Positions 47,823 to 57,956 are shown, counted from the stretch's first letter. The stretch is DNA of 64,000 bases from Acetivibrio thermocellus ATCC 27405 (GCF_000015865.1 NC_009012.1:2535081-2599080); one strand, 5' to 3'. The notes: generated by a model from the letters alone, not told the origin. Made by a program: numbers and translations.

Positions 47823-50792
47823 CTACATCCATATATTACTCAGCTGTTTCTTTGCACCGAAGAAGTTTACTCTTCCGTAATTCTCCACAATTTTTTTGCC
47901 CTCTTCACCTTTAAGATACACAATATCGCCGGGGCTTACATACCTGTTCCAGTGCTTTTTGAATACCAATGCTTTCTCCTTGTGATTAAACAGGGACGGA
48001 AGAGGATGATAGCAAACCAGCTGAGGATTTGACTTGTTTAACCCCCACCCTATCATGCAATTCAATCTCTCAAAAGTACCCTCGGGCATTTTTTCCTCAT
48101 ACCTTTGCACAGCATATCTCTGGTCCTCTATGGGAGCCAGAATTTCTGCCAAAGATGCGGCAAATGTCTGCGAGTCTTCCTTCGATGCCTCAAGATAAAC
48201 CCTCAGGCTTCCGTCGGCTCTTTCCGTAACAGTTATTTTTCTTTCATACAAATCACGGCTTATAAAACCGCATTCCTTTAAGGCATAAAACAAACATTTG
48301 GATATGTCGGTTATAGTGTCAATGGCAGGCCGTCCCATAAAAAGGTCATTTCCGTATTTCCAGAATCCTCTTATATCCGTAACGGATTTAACTCCCATAA
48401 GCACCCCTGCCGCAAGAACAGGGAGAGTGCCAAAAGGCCCAAAAGTCATGCCTGCCGCCGCCATCATAATCGCTCCGATGCTTCCTATACCGCACGCCAC
48501 TCCCAATTTAAGCTTTCTTCCCAAAGTGCCGAACTCTTTTTTCATAAGGCCCGCAGTCTTTATTTTACATGGCTTCGACATTCTTAATTCACAGCAGCCC
48601 ACTTCAATGTTTAAAAATGGTTCCCCTATCTTCCATGCATTGTAGACTTCTTCCCGTTGCCTCAATTTTTTTAACATTCTTGCGTTGATGCTCTGTATTC
48701 CTTCCTGCATTATTTTGGTTTCACCAAAGGACAGGGCTGCATCCACATGGTCAATTCCCTGCTGAATCCTTCCGTCCTCACATATTCCGTAGAACTGTTT
48801 GTGCTTTTTCAAAAGCCTTTCAAGGTCGTTGTATCCTCTTTCCAATCCCGGGGCAATGCATACCACGTCCCAGTTGTTTGCAAGTTTCCGGGGCTCTTTC
48901 TCGTTCTTTCGGATACTTCTTCCCCTGAGTTGGTTGACTGAGGCAAAGGTTGTGGCCGTGGACAGATCAATTAAGGTATTTAGCGCAATACTGTCCCAGC
49001 CCTCGCTGAAAAGTCCTCTTGTACCTATCAGGCACTTTGTGACACCTTCTTCAAGAAGGTATGTGGTAAACAACACAGCCGTCTTTGAATTCCAGTCCCT
49101 TCCGGAACCGGCAATAGCGCAGAACAATCCTTCAACCCCCGGCTGTACTTCAAGCTTTATATCAAGGGAATTCTCTTTTGCCCATTTATTTCCGATCTCC
49201 ACATACTTTTCGGCAATATCGTCATCACAAAGCAAATTCTTCGCAGTTACCATTATTGGATTGAGCTTGTCGATTTCAGGGTCGGCAACAAGCTCTTTTA
49301 ACACACTTACGGCTCCTCCGCTCTCCTCATCCAATACGTTGTTCACCTTTTTGAGCGACAAGGCATTGGAAATCTCAAAATCCGTAATAACGGCCACTCT
49401 GAGTTTGTCCCCCATACTGAGCATTTCTTCTTTTATAATATCCTTTACAGCCAGAAGCTTGCTTCTGCTGTAAGCCAAAACCCTGTCAACGGGAGAATTG
49501 TGATTTCGTATTCCTTTTTCTGTAAGAATAAAGCCAAGGCTCCTTAACGCCAGCTTTATGTCTTCATACATCACCTTGTCTTCCTCGCTGTCGCTCACCT
49601 TAAGCTTGTGAAGCGCGTAATCCTCAATAAGATAGCACCAGTCTTCCACCGACATTTCATTATACATGTCTTCCGTTACGGTTATGTCCCAGGGAAGCTT
49701 GCAGCCATTTTTAATAAGGTATTTGACACCTGCCACGGCAAATCCCGGTCTTGAATTGATAAACTTTGTCCAAGCCTGCTTTTCGCCGGATACAAGTTTT
49801 CTTTCAACAATCCTTTTTTCTATCCAGTTGTAGAAATCACAATCCTTTTTATCAAATTTCTCAATCAGCTTTTTATACCTCTCATGGGTCTCTTCTATAA
49901 ATTTAAGCTCTTCCTGTGTCGGTATGCAGAAATAAACCAAATCCTGATAGGGTGAGAGCATGCCGTCCTTTACAACAGCAGGAGTTGGCAGCTGAAAATC
50001 TATCTCTCCAAGGAGTGCGGTGTAGCATTCGTAACTTTCCCCTTCGTCGCTCGAAGGCGGAGTTGCAGTAAGCCCGATAATGTTCTTTGCATCTATTTCT
50101 TTTATTATTTCTCTCATCACAACGGCCCAATAATTTTTGAGGTGATGGCATTCATCAAACACAACGGTCTTGGCGCCCATTTCCTTAAGCTTTTTTATAA
50201 GCTCCCTTGTGTTGGGATGAAGAATCTTGAGAAAATCTCCGCCAGACCCTTCAAAAACGCTGTTTCTAAGCTTCTTTGTGTACTTTGAAAGCTCCTTGTT
50301 GTATTCGGCAAGATTTTTTTCCCTCATCTTGTGTATCCTGTCCAAAGCCTCTTCTTTGGCTATCCCCAAAGACTCGCTTATGGATTCGGCCCACATATTC
50401 TCGGACACACTTCTGTATGAATCCGTATCATTGTCCGGTATGCTGAGAACCTGATATGTAAATACATTAATGGGTTTTAATGAATTGGGATTCGAACCTA
50501 TTATATCATCCTTGTTAATGTTTGAGTCTTCCGGTATGAAAAGATCAAATTTGTCAATCCACTGTCCCTGAATGGCTGTATTGGGACATATAATCACCGC
50601 CGGAACCTGAAGTCTTATGACACATTCCAGTCCAACAATGGTCTTGCCCGCTCCCGGAGGCGCCACCACATGAAAATGCAAAGGGCCGCCTTTACTTTTA
50701 AGCTGCTCGTTTTTAAAGCTTTGAAGAATCATCTCCTGGTGTTTTCTGAACGGATATCTGAATTTTAACGAGTCAAATTGGACATTGCTCAT
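47823..50792 (-). CDS. Large superfamily 2 DEAD/DEAH-type helicase
   Basis: A 989-aa SF2 ATPase. Motif I is VAPPGAGKT (43-51), motif II DECHH (213-217) and motif III GLTATPP (about 237). The second RecA lobe ends in FSEGWDSIALNTLIDLS and FASVNQLRGRSIR (motifs V and VI), the layout of type III restriction/RAD25-like helicases. Between the motor and the end lies an extra ~300 residues with a strongly hydrophobic stretch (about 764-800: IGSIGAIMMAAAGMTFGPFG) that could insert in a membrane. No nuclease or methylase is adjacent. Role unknown; genome defence or nucleic-acid repair is possible. GTGAGGG site before ATG 50792. Confidence 0.82.
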   Translation of the reverse strand: MSNVQFDSLKFRYPFRKHQEMILQSFKNEQLKSKGGPLHFHVVAPPGAGKTIVGLECVIRLQVPAVIICPNTAIQGQWIDKFDLFIPEDSNINKDDIIGSNPNSLKPINVFTYQVLSIPDNDTDSYRSVSENMWAESISESLGIAKEEALDRIHKMREKNLAEYNKELSKYTKKLRNSVFEGSGGDFLKILHPNTRELIKKLKEMGAKTVVFDECHHLKNYWAVVMREIIKEIDAKNIIGLTATPPSSDEGESYECYTALLGEIDFQLPTPAVVKDGMLSPYQDLVYFCIPTQEELKFIEETHERYKKLIEKFDKKDCDFYNWIEKRIVERKLVSGEKQAWTKFINSRPGFAVAGVKYLIKNGCKLPWDITVTEDMYNEMSVEDWCYLIEDYALHKLKVSDSEEDKVMYEDIKLALRSLGFILTEKGIRNHNSPVDRVLAYSRSKLLAVKDIIKEEMLSMGDKLRVAVITDFEISNALSLKKVNNVLDEESGGAVSVLKELVADPEIDKLNPIMVTAKNLLCDDDIAEKYVEIGNKWAKENSLDIKLEVQPGVEGLFCAIAGSGRDWNSKTAVLFTTYLLEEGVTKCLIGTRGLFSEGWDSIALNTLIDLSTATTFASVNQLRGRSIRKNEKEPRKLANNWDVVCIAPGLERGYNDLERLLKKHKQFYGICEDGRIQQGIDHVDAALSFGETKIMQEGIQSINARMLKKLRQREEVYNAWKIGEPFLNIEVGCCELRMSKPCKIKTAGLMKKEFGTLGRKLKLGVACGIGSIGAIMMAAAGMTFGPFGTLPVLAAGVLMGVKSVTDIRGFWKYGNDLFMGRPAIDTITDISKCLFYALKECGFISRDLYERKITVTERADGSLRVYLEASKEDSQTFAASLAEILAPIEDQRYAVQRYEEKMPEGTFERLNCMIGWGLNKSNPQLVCYHPLPSLFNHKEKALVFKKHWNRYVSPGDIVYLKGEEGKKIVENYGRVNFFGAKKQLSNIWM

Positions 50793-50987
50793 TTTCCCTC
50801 ACCCATCCCGTAATATAAATAAAATGTAAAATTATTATATGATATTAATACATTCCTTTCAAGTTTTTGTGGAATTCTTTAACGTTTTGTACGGGATGGC
50901 AAAAAGAAAAAAATAAATAAGAGGACTAAATACTTAATCCCCTCATTTTATAATATTGATAAATTCTTATAATTTTTTAAACAACAA

Positions 50988-51200
50988 TTAGTCACTAATG
51001 CCAAATCTCTTCTTGAATCTGTCAACACGTCCACCGGTGTCTACAAGCTTCTGCTTTCCTGTGAAGAAAGGATGGCAGTTTGAACAAATTTCAACATTAA
51101 TCTTTTCCTTTGTGGAACCTGTTTCATAAGTTGCTCCACAAGCGCATTTTATAACCGTCTGATAATATTTTGGATGAATTCCTTCTTTCAACTCTTTCAC
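50988..51200 (-). CDS. rpmE: Ribosomal protein bL31 (zinc-binding form)
   Basis: A 70-aa large-subunit protein. The four zinc ligands of the C+ form are present: C19, C21, C39 and C42 (KCACGATY and ICSNCHPF), so it should be the zinc-containing paralogue that is replaced under zinc shortage. KEGIHPKYY and [11 protein letters not shown] are canonical. In most Firmicutes rpmE follows rho directly; here an IS30 element of 1.2 kb lies between them, so its expression may now depend on a promoter in or after the element. Confidence 0.97.
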   Translation of the reverse strand: MKELKEGIHPKYYQTVIKCACGATYETGSTKEKINVEICSNCHPFFTGKQKLVDTGGRVDRFKKRFGISD

Positions 51201-51346
51201 CTTCTTTCATAAACCTTTTGTGAAAATGCATTTCCGACGCATTTTCGTAAAATTTTCATAAATTATTTTAATTCTTTGCCGAAATAGTTTTCAAAACGCA
51301 AGCATTATTTTAACACAAATATCTATAATACGCAAGAATTATTTAT

Positions 51347-51362
51347 CAAGAAATGCAACGTT
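51347..51362. repeat. 16-bp direct repeat at left end of the second IS30
   Basis: CAAGAAATGCAACGTT here is repeated exactly at 52586-52601. Read on the minus strand with the bases that follow, this copy still encodes the original last codons of rho (AACGTTGCATTTCTTGATAAATAA; Asn-Val-Ala-Phe-Leu-Asp-Lys-stop). Confidence 0.88.
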
Positions 51363-52585
51363 ATAAATTGCAATATTAAATGCCGTGCAAAATTTGGTAA
51401 ATCCATTGCTTACTGGAATAAATTCTATACATCATACCGCCATTTCTATGGCTGACCTATAACCAAACATTCTTCTTGGATATTCATTAATCCATCTCTC
51501 TATACTTTTTATTTTTGCTTTACTTACTTTTGATATATCTGTTCCTTTTGGTATAAATCTTCTTATCAGTTTATTAATATTTTCGTTCGTTCCTCTTTCC
51601 CAAGAACTATAAGGATGAGCATAATACACTTTCGTCCTGTCCTTGCCTGGCTCTGTTTTTGATTTCTCTATCCCTCTATAGTCCAAAAACTCTGTCCCGT
51701 TATCTACTGTTATCGTTTTAAACTTCTCCCTAAATTTCCTTCTATACTTCCTTTCTAATTCATCTATTGCTTTGATTACTGATTCCTGCGTTTTGTCTGG
51801 TAGTTTAAGAATTATTTCTTCTCTTGTCTTTCGTTCACTTAATACCAGTAATACTGCTGCGCTATTTTTTCTGCCTACTACACAGTCCATCTCCCAGTGT
51901 CCATATTCCTTCCTATCGTTAACTTCTTTCGGCCTTTCCTCTATGCTGCTTCCCTTAAGATTTTTCAGTGCTATCTTCTTTACCCTTTGATATATGCGTT
52001 TTTTACCATCCTTTTTCACTGGCAAATATTTATTCGTTAGTCTTAAAAATACATCCCCTCTATCAATGTAGTTATATAGTGTTTTCGTGCAGATACTCGT
52101 TTTAAACTTCAGTCCCTTTGCTTTTATTTGTCCAATAACAGCATCAGGAGAATATTTTTCATTTATTATCTTTGATTCTATATACCTCACTAATTCATGG
52201 TCATTTCCTATCTTTAACCGTGGACCTTTATTCTTCCCGTTCTCTACATATCTCCTTTGGGCTACATCTGCACAATACTCTTTTCTGTATGTTAAATCAC
52301 TATTTTGTAAATATATTGTCCCACGGGTTATTTCTCTTTCTATTGTCCTTCTGTGCCTGCCCAACCTCTTTGCTATTTCCGTTACTGTATACTTTTCTTT
52401 TAGGTACAACTCTATGGCGTATCTTTCTCTTTCATTTAGGTGTTTGTTTTTTCTTGTTTCTGTGTTATTATTCATATATAACTCATGGTACTCCTTTGCT
52501 AATGTTTTTCTTTGGTTATTAAACATTTTACAATGGATTACCATGAGTTTTCTATATATTACGGCATTTTATTTTACAACTTCCC
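51363..52585 (-). mobile_element. IS30-family insertion sequence (second copy), inserted in rho
   Basis: 1,223 bases between 16-bp direct repeats. Ends are ATTGCAATATTAAATGCCGT (left) and, inverted from the right, GTTGTAAAATAAAATGCCGT; these closely resemble the ends of the first IS30 element, so the two belong to one subgroup. It has one complete transposase gene. The insertion point is inside the final codons of rho, so the element supplies the present stop codon of that essential-type gene. Confidence 0.88.
51432..52544 (-). CDS. IS30-family transposase
   Basis: A 370-aa DDE transposase, intact. The N-terminal HTH region reads [40 protein letters not shown] (about 35-75). The catalytic core contains [23 protein letters not shown] and [21 protein letters not shown]. 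It shares the IS30 pattern with the 25.4-kb transposase but differs at most positions. Being complete with intact ends and perfect target repeats, the element is probably a recent arrival. Confidence 0.95.
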   Translation of the reverse strand: MVIHCKMFNNQRKTLAKEYHELYMNNNTETRKNKHLNERERYAIELYLKEKYTVTEIAKRLGRHRRTIEREITRGTIYLQNSDLTYRKEYCADVAQRRYVENGKNKGPRLKIGNDHELVRYIESKIINEKYSPDAVIGQIKAKGLKFKTSICTKTLYNYIDRGDVFLRLTNKYLPVKKDGKKRIYQRVKKIALKNLKGSSIEERPKEVNDRKEYGHWEMDCVVGRKNSAAVLLVLSERKTREEIILKLPDKTQESVIKAIDELERKYRRKFREKFKTITVDNGTEFLDYRGIEKSKTEPGKDRTKVYYAHPYSSWERGTNENINKLIRRFIPKGTDISKVSKAKIKSIERWINEYPRRMFGYRSAIEMAV

Positions 52586-54530
52586 CAAGAAATGCAACGT
52601 TTATACTGTTTACAAATTCAGCATTGCTTTTGGTCTGCATCAAACGGTTTATAATTATTTCAGTAACTTCAGCCGTTCCCAGATTGCTCATTGCTTTCCT
52701 GATAGCCCAAATTCCTTCAAGCTCCTTCTGGTCAAGGAGCAATTCCTCTCTTCTGGTTCCGGATTTGTTTATATCTATTGCAGGGAATATTCTCTTTTCG
52801 GAAAGCTTTCTGTCAAGATGGATCTCCATGTTTCCGGTTCCCTTGAACTCTTCAAATATAACGTCGTCCATTCTGCTTCCCGTTTCAATCAAAGCCGTTG
52901 CCATAATTGTAAGGCTTCCGCCGTTCTCAATATTTCTTGCTGCACCAAAGAATCTTTTCGGCTTGTGAAGCGCCCCCGGGTCAAGACCACCCGAAAGAGT
53001 TCTTCCTGTAGGAGGAATTGTAAGATTGTATGCCCTTGCAAGCCTTGTGATACTGTCAAGCAATATTACAACATCTTTTTTCTGTTCAACAAGTCTCTGA
53101 GCCCTTTCAAGCACCATTTCGGCAACCTTTATATGATGCTCCGGAACTTCATCAAAAGTGGAATATATTACCTCGCCCTTAATGGAGCGCTGCATGTCTG
53201 TTACCTCTTCAGGTCTTTCATCTATAAGAAGTACAATCAGCTCCATCTCAGGATAATTGGTACTAATAGCGTTTGCAATTTTCTTTAACAGTACGGTCTT
53301 ACCCGCTTTGGGAGGTGAAACAATCATACCGCGCTGTCCTTTTCCAATGGGAGCTATTAAATCAATCATCCTCGTTGACAATTCTCTCGGAGTGGTTTCA
53401 AGAGTAATCCTTTCGTCAGGATAAATCGGCGTTAACTGGTCAAAAGGTATTCTCTTGGCCGCAACTTCCGGAGGATCTCCATTAACCGATTGGACATAGA
53501 GCAGAGCCTGGAATTTCTCTCCTTCTTTCGGAATACGCCCTTTTCCTTTTATTTTATCTCCTGTTTTCAAGTTGAAACGTCTGATTTGCGACGGTGATAC
53601 ATACACATCTTTAGGACCGGAAAGATAATTGTCGCTCCTTAAAAATCCATAGCCGTCAGGCAATACTTCCAGTACTCCTTCCACCGGGTCGTCACTTTCA
53701 ATCTTTTCAAATACACTTGGAAGTTTGTCGCCTTCTTTCTTTTGCTCGGGCTGTTTGCGCTCCGCCTTTGCCTTTTCTGCATCGGCATCCGGCACCGTCT
53801 CAGTTTCCGCTTTAGCCATCGAACCTTCTGCAGTGCTTACGGCTTGTTCCTGTTTTACAGCATCCTGTTCCGAAGCTTTGTCATCGCTTTGCTCTTTTTG
53901 CTGCGCTAAAGCTTCCTCAGAATCTGCCTTTGAAGCATCAGCACTTTCAGCTGCATCCTGATTGTTTTGAGCAGCTTCAGCCTCTTTGGATTCAGTTTTT
54001 GATTTTGGTCCTCTCTTTGTTTTGGATTCGGATTTCGATTCAGGTTCTTTGGATTCGGATTTTGATTCGGCTTTTTCAGATTCGGATTTTGACTCAATCT
54101 TGGATTCAGCTTCGGATTTGTTTTCCTCAGCTTTTACCGGAGCAGACTCGACATTTGCCTCTTCCTGCTGTTGCTGAACCTTGACTGATTTCGGTCTCCC
54201 CCTTTTGGATTTTCTCAGCACCACCGGCTGTTCCTCAGCTACAGGAGCTTCTGTGTTTTGAGAAACCTGGCCGTCATTTTTCTCATCCTTTTGCCCATCT
54301 TTATTATCAACTGTTTTTTCTTTTTCATCTTCTCCAACAACTGTTTTTTCTTTTTCATCTTCTCCAACGACTTGTTGCTGAGCATCATCTATACCATTGT
54401 TTCTGCCCACTTCGCAAATTTTTTCGATAAGTTCACTTTTTTTATATGTGGTAACTCTTTTTATCCCCAACATTTTAGCAATATACCTTAAATCCTCAAG
54501 CGTTTTTTCCCTCAGCTTTATTTCGTCCAT
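52569..54530 (-). CDS. rho: Transcription termination factor Rho with IS-altered C-terminus
   Basis: A 653-aa hexameric RNA helicase that terminates transcription. The N-terminal Rho domain starts [18 protein letters not shown] low-complexity insert of about 200 residues (60-265) rich in Glu, Lys, Ser and Gln follows, then the RNA-binding domain ([19 protein letters not shown]) and the ATPase with Walker A PPKAGKT, Walker [17 protein letters not shown] and the Q/R-loop segments. The present end, [10 protein letters not shown], is partly encoded by the IS30 element; the pre-insertion end was NVAFLDK. The catalytic core is complete, so function is likely kept. The large insert resembles the insertions in Rho proteins of other clostridia. 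Confidence 0.95.
   Translation of the reverse strand: MDEIKLREKTLEDLRYIAKMLGIKRVTTYKKSELIEKICEVGRNNGIDDAQQQVVGEDEKEKTVVGEDEKEKTVDNKDGQKDEKNDGQVSQNTEAPVAEEQPVVLRKSKRGRPKSVKVQQQQEEANVESAPVKAEENKSEAESKIESKSESEKAESKSESKEPESKSESKTKRGPKSKTESKEAEAAQNNQDAAESADASKADSEEALAQQKEQSDDKASEQDAVKQEQAVSTAEGSMAKAETETVPDADAEKAKAERKQPEQKKEGDKLPSVFEKIESDDPVEGVLEVLPDGYGFLRSDNYLSGPKDVYVSPSQIRRFNLKTGDKIKGKGRIPKEGEKFQALLYVQSVNGDPPEVAAKRIPFDQLTPIYPDERITLETTPRELSTRMIDLIAPIGKGQRGMIVSPPKAGKTVLLKKIANAISTNYPEMELIVLLIDERPEEVTDMQRSIKGEVIYSTFDEVPEHHIKVAEMVLERAQRLVEQKKDVVILLDSITRLARAYNLTIPPTGRTLSGGLDPGALHKPKRFFGAARNIENGGSLTIMATALIETGSRMDDVIFEEFKGTGNMEIHLDRKLSEKRIFPAIDINKSGTRREELLLDQKELEGIWAIRKAMSNLGTAEVTEIIINRLMQTKSNAEFVNSINVAFLGEVVK
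54308..54367. repeat. 30-bp tandem repeat within rho
   Basis: Two adjacent near-identical 30-base units encode the repeated decapeptide [10 protein letters not shown] in the acidic N-terminal insert of Rho. It shows how this insert may grow by slippage. Confidence 0.85.
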
Positions 54531-55045
54531 ATTACACCACCTTATTTATACATAATTATATATTTCCAACTAAGCGGGAGTTCATACAATTAGATAATGC
54601 CAATATACCTTTATAACCGGAAAGGTTCGTATTTTGAGGAGAATCATAGAGTTATCATTAACAAGCAATTGATATTATATCAGCGCCCATCATTTTTGTC
54701 AATTGCAAATTTACCTTTCCCCTAAAAACTCACAATTTTACACCTAATCAATAACATACTTTTTGTCTCTCTGTATTATTTATAATGATAAACTTATTAT
54801 ATTATTATTGTGAAAACAGCTCGAGTTTATGCAAACAGATGTGATAAATTACAATTTCTCTAAAACAACAACAGCCTCCCAAAATCATCTCATAAAACTT
54901 TCTTAGCAAAATAATAATTCTTTTCTCTCTGATTTTTTATTTCCCTGTCTGTCCACTCTAAGTCAAAATCAGCAAAATTCATGTAAAATCCCGTATAAAA
55001 TCAATTCAATAAATATGTCTAATTATATTATAAAACATTTTTTTA
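54531..55045. other. Intergenic region upstream of rho
   Basis: 515 AT-rich bases. The rho promoter must lie near the left edge. A 30-codon frame at 54890-54982 (minus) is described among rejected items. I see no RNA gene or repeat. Confidence 0.4.
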
Positions 55046-55723
55046 TCATTTTCCATCTCTTTTTTTCACAATTGATTCGTTAGTTTTAATATCCAGGGAC
55101 TGTCCATCGTCCACAAGGAGAATGTGCTTTGTCTGCAAATTATTTTTCAGATGTTCATTTGTTGAAGCATAAATTATTTTACATGCCGGACATTTTTTGC
55201 ATCTTAAATAAATTTTATCAGAAAGTAATAATAATTCAATATCATTATTGCCACATTCACAAAATAAATTTCCTTTTTCAGCGATATCATGAATGATATT
55301 CAGCGAGTCAAACATAACCTGGGTGTTTACAAAATAATTGTCATAGCCAAGAGTGTCAATCAATTCATCAAATTCCTTTTCAAGACTGTCCAATTTTTCC
55401 CTTACATCCTCGTCGTTGCCTATAAAGCACTGCTGCATCCCTGTTTTAGGACAGTTTAACACATGTATTTCACCGGACACAAGCTCTTTTCTGCCGAACA
55501 GGTAAATATGGTCGGTACCACAACCTATACAGGGTATGACAATCCTATAATCATTCAGACCCTCTCTTGCTATAACCAGTGATGAGCCATTGCATCTACA
55601 GGTAAAACTGCTTTCTTTTTTGCTTGACATTTCAAAGAGTGATATGTTGATAAATTGAAACGCGCCACAGGATGAACACTTGTACGCAATGGTTTTACTG
55701 GTATCGATTATCATTTTACCCAC
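55046..55723 (-). CDS. Cysteine-rich zinc-ribbon protein of unknown function
   Basis: A 225-aa soluble protein with several zinc-ribbon-like cysteine pairs: YKCSSCGAF (14-22), CRCNGSS, IPCIGCGTDHIY, CECGNND and LRCKKCPACKIIY. The first four recur in the order expected for two tandem ribbons; the central helical part (EKLDSLEKEFDELIDTLGYD) is predicted coiled. There is no recognisable enzyme motif. Proteins of this type with a CxxC-rich start occur near spore and surface genes in clostridia, but the family is not known to me. GAGGTGG site before ATG 55723. Stands alone between rho and the divergent CPBP gene. Confidence 0.75.
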   Translation of the reverse strand: MGKMIIDTSKTIAYKCSSCGAFQFINISLFEMSSKKESSFTCRCNGSSLVIAREGLNDYRIVIPCIGCGTDHIYLFGRKELVSGEIHVLNCPKTGMQQCFIGNDEDVREKLDSLEKEFDELIDTLGYDNYFVNTQVMFDSLNIIHDIAEKGNLFCECGNNDIELLLLSDKIYLRCKKCPACKIIYASTNEHLKNNLQTKHILLVDDGQSLDIKTNESIVKKRDGK

Positions 55724-56026
55724 CTCTAATTATATAATTCGTTGAGTACGAGAAAAATCCTTTTTTTCCGGTTTCTTTTTCTCTGTCATACAGTCCTATT
55801 TTTCAGCCTTGGCAGGTTTTTATATTAACAAATATACAAAATAATAACCTAATTGCTGTATAATTATACCTAAGTATTTCAATTTTCCAAAAAACTGTTC
55901 AATTTATCGCTTCCAACTGTCAAATTTTTAACACTGTCTATATAGAATAATTATGTACTTTTCACTATAATATAATAAAAACCAGCAATAATAATATAAA
56001 AAATCAACAAGTAAAGGATGTGCGAA
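55724..56026. other. Divergent intergenic region
   Basis: About 300 AT-rich bases between two divergent genes; it must contain both promoters. I see no RNA, repeat or small gene. Confidence 0.4.
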
Positions 56027-56905
56027 ATGAGAGATTTACCTTCTGTTTTGCCAAAATATATGAAAGCTTTATTAAAGTCTCTGGCTTTCATAATACTGTA
56101 TATATCCATATATTTTGCCGCACAGGTCGCCGTTACGGTGTTCTACTCCGCCATGATCATAACCCATATGATAATTACCGGTCAGTCTATAGATTGGACT
56201 TCAGTATACGACGTCATACTTGTGAATACCACAACCGCAGTACTTATTTCAATATTATTGACACTTCCCATATACTTTATTATCCCAAAAATCCAAAAGC
56301 AGAATTTTTTTGATGTATTTAAGTTTAAGAAAACCGGGATTTCGATTTTGGGTCTTAGTTTAATACTGGGAACATCTTTAAACCGGTTTATTTCCCATGC
56401 TTTTTCTTATCTTGAACGGCTGACGCCTCTTGAAAATGTAATGCAGGAACATCAGGAAACTATAGGAAGAATTATGGAGGGGAATTTTGTCATTGTTTTT
56501 ATAACCGTGGGAATTATGGCTCCGATAATTGAGGAAATCATTTTCCGCGGACTTGTGCTAAATGAACTCAAAAAAGTCGTTCCCGCCTGTCCGGCAATAA
56601 TCCTTCAGGCCATAATCTTCGGCATTTATCACATGAATCCCTTGCAGGGAGTATACGCCTCCCTATTGGGAATCGTCCTTGGCATAGCGGCTGAAAAGAC
56701 AGGATCAATATGGACGCCGATATTGATTCATATTTCCTTTAACAGTATAAGCACTCTGTTGAGCAAAATGCCGGTGGATATTCCGGAAAGCTATTTTCCG
56801 TCCAGTGAACATTTCGCGTTTGTTTCAAGTATTGTGTTCACGGCACTGTCTTTTGCTTTGATACTGAGGCTCTCTTCACGACATCGCGACATCACCTCCG
56901 AATAG
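56027..56905 (+). CDS. CPBP-family intramembrane metalloprotease (CAAX protease-like)
   Basis: A 292-aa protein with about eight transmembrane helices. ATG 56027 is used because AAAGGATG lies seven bases before it; ATG 56018 overlaps that site. The family motifs are all present: EEIIFRG (E169-E170, R173), IFGIYHMNPLQG with the His, and HISFNSI near the end. These proteins are glutamic/metallo-type Abi proteases related to Rce1; bacterial members may process peptides or give bacteriocin self-immunity. No peptide gene is adjacent. Single-gene unit. Confidence 0.92.
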   Translation: MRDLPSVLPKYMKALLKSLAFIILYISIYFAAQVAVTVFYSAMIITHMIITGQSIDWTSVYDVILVNTTTAVLISILLTLPIYFIIPKIQKQNFFDVFKFKKTGISILGLSLILGTSLNRFISHAFSYLERLTPLENVMQEHQETIGRIMEGNFVIVFITVGIMAPIIEEIIFRGLVLNELKKVVPACPAIILQAIIFGIYHMNPLQGVYASLLGIVLGIAAEKTGSIWTPILIHISFNSISTLLSKMPVDIPESYFPSSEHFAFVSSIVFTALSFALILRLSSRHRDITSE

Positions 56906-57026
56906 TTGAAATTATCTTTCTGAAGACTCGTCTTCCTTTTATTGTAAATCATCACCTTTTACAAAACATAACATATTATATACTGTAAACTAAAATCAAT
57001 TTACGACCGGGAAGGGGGTCTTCACC

Positions 57027-57224
57027 ATGCCTGACATCAATTACAACGAATTAAAAAACCAGCTTAAAGCAGAACTTAAAGCCGAATTGGAAGCCGAGCT
57101 TGATGTTGATGTAGGCGAAAGAGAATTCCATAAACAATTCAACAAACAGATTAACTACAACGTTTTGACACAAAAGCAAATTCAGGGTCAGGAAGCCGAA
57201 AGCGAATCTGAAATCAAAGACTGA
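57027..57224 (+). CDS. Small charged coiled-coil protein (65 aa)
   Basis: ATG 57027 follows GAAGGGGG by nine bases, so translation is likely. The N-terminal half is a Lys/Glu/Ala repeat (NQLKAELKAELEAELDVDV) predicted to be a charged helix; the rest is Gln/Asn-rich (KQFNKQINYNVLTQKQIQGQ). No known family. It lies 125 bases before the carboxypeptidase-regulatory-like gene and may share its transcript. Composition (few hydrophobic residues, Gln-rich) resembles small spore-coat or acid-soluble proteins, which is only an impression. Confidence 0.65.
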   Translation: MPDINYNELKNQLKAELKAELEAELDVDVGEREFHKQFNKQINYNVLTQKQIQGQEAESESEIKD

Positions 57225-57349
57225 CAGCAAAAAACGGCATTAATTTAGTAATCTGTGCGATGGGGGGCTTTTCCCCCACTTTGTATAATTTGCCGGACAC
57301 TATAATATTTTCAGGCATATATAATCTCTTTAACTGAGGAGGTGACAAT

Positions 57350-57811
57350 ATGGATATTAATGATAAACTGCTCGCACAAAAAGAAAACATAGACAAAAGT
57401 GCGGCAAGATTCATAAAAGCTTTGGAGAGAGACAGCATTCAGTACAATTCGCAGGATCTTGACCAGGAGCAAAAAGTGGATGTCAATCCGGTTCAGCTGA
57501 ACACCCAAAATGTCCACGTTCATATCAGCCCGGATACAAACTATACCTCAGGAAAAATCACCGGTATTACATGCCTGAAAAAGAACAATCAAATTGCAAC
57601 AAATGTTATCATATTTCTGTATTTCGGGCGCGAATGCGGCTCTCCTGTATGCAGAACAACTTCCGATTCCCAGGGAAACTATGTTTTCGATGAATTGCCT
57701 CCGGGATTCTATGTCATAAATGCACAGCTTGGAGATAAGCTTAAATATCAGTCGCATTATATAAAAGTTCTTCCCGGACAGAGCGTAAATCATCCCATCC
57801 TCTTGAACTGA
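57350..57811 (+). CDS. Protein with carboxypeptidase-regulatory/SpaA-like Ig domain
   Basis: A 153-aa protein without a signal peptide. Residues 1-60 are charged and unstructured-looking; residues about 65-150 are a transthyretin-like beta sandwich of the CarboxypepD_reg/SpaA type, with SGKITGITCLKKNN, SDSQGNYVFDELPPGFYVIN as hallmark and VLPGQSVNHPILL at the end. Such domains are structural or binding modules. AGGAGG lies before ATG 57350. Together with the 65-aa gene it might form a spore-coat or surface pair; this is inference. Confidence 0.8.
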   Translation: MDINDKLLAQKENIDKSAARFIKALERDSIQYNSQDLDQEQKVDVNPVQLNTQNVHVHISPDTNYTSGKITGITCLKKNNQIATNVIIFLYFGRECGSPVCRTTSDSQGNYVFDELPPGFYVINAQLGDKLKYQSHYIKVLPGQSVNHPILLN

Positions 57812-57913
57812 CATATCCTTTTAAAACCGATACTTAATTTTTCTATAAAAACATCATCCGTATTTTTTGAGGCATCAAGCTTTCCCGCTTTTGCCTCTTT
57901 CGTTTCAAAAACG

Positions 57914-57950
57914 GAAAAACCCTCACAGCTTAAATAACTGTAAGGGTTTT
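57914..57950 (-). terminator. Terminator of tRNA-Thr
   Basis: AAAAACCCTCACAG (57915-57928) pairs with CTGTAAGGGTTTT (57938-57950), one mismatch; on the minus strand a T-run follows. Seven bases after the tRNA 3' end. Confidence 0.85.
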
Positions 57951-57956
57951 CGCAAT

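Noticed and set aside
54890-54982. 30-codon minus-strand frame (MNFADFDLEWTDREIKNQRE...) upstream of rho
   Set aside because: Protein-like composition but no ribosome binding site and no recognisable family; possibly a relic, too weak to call.
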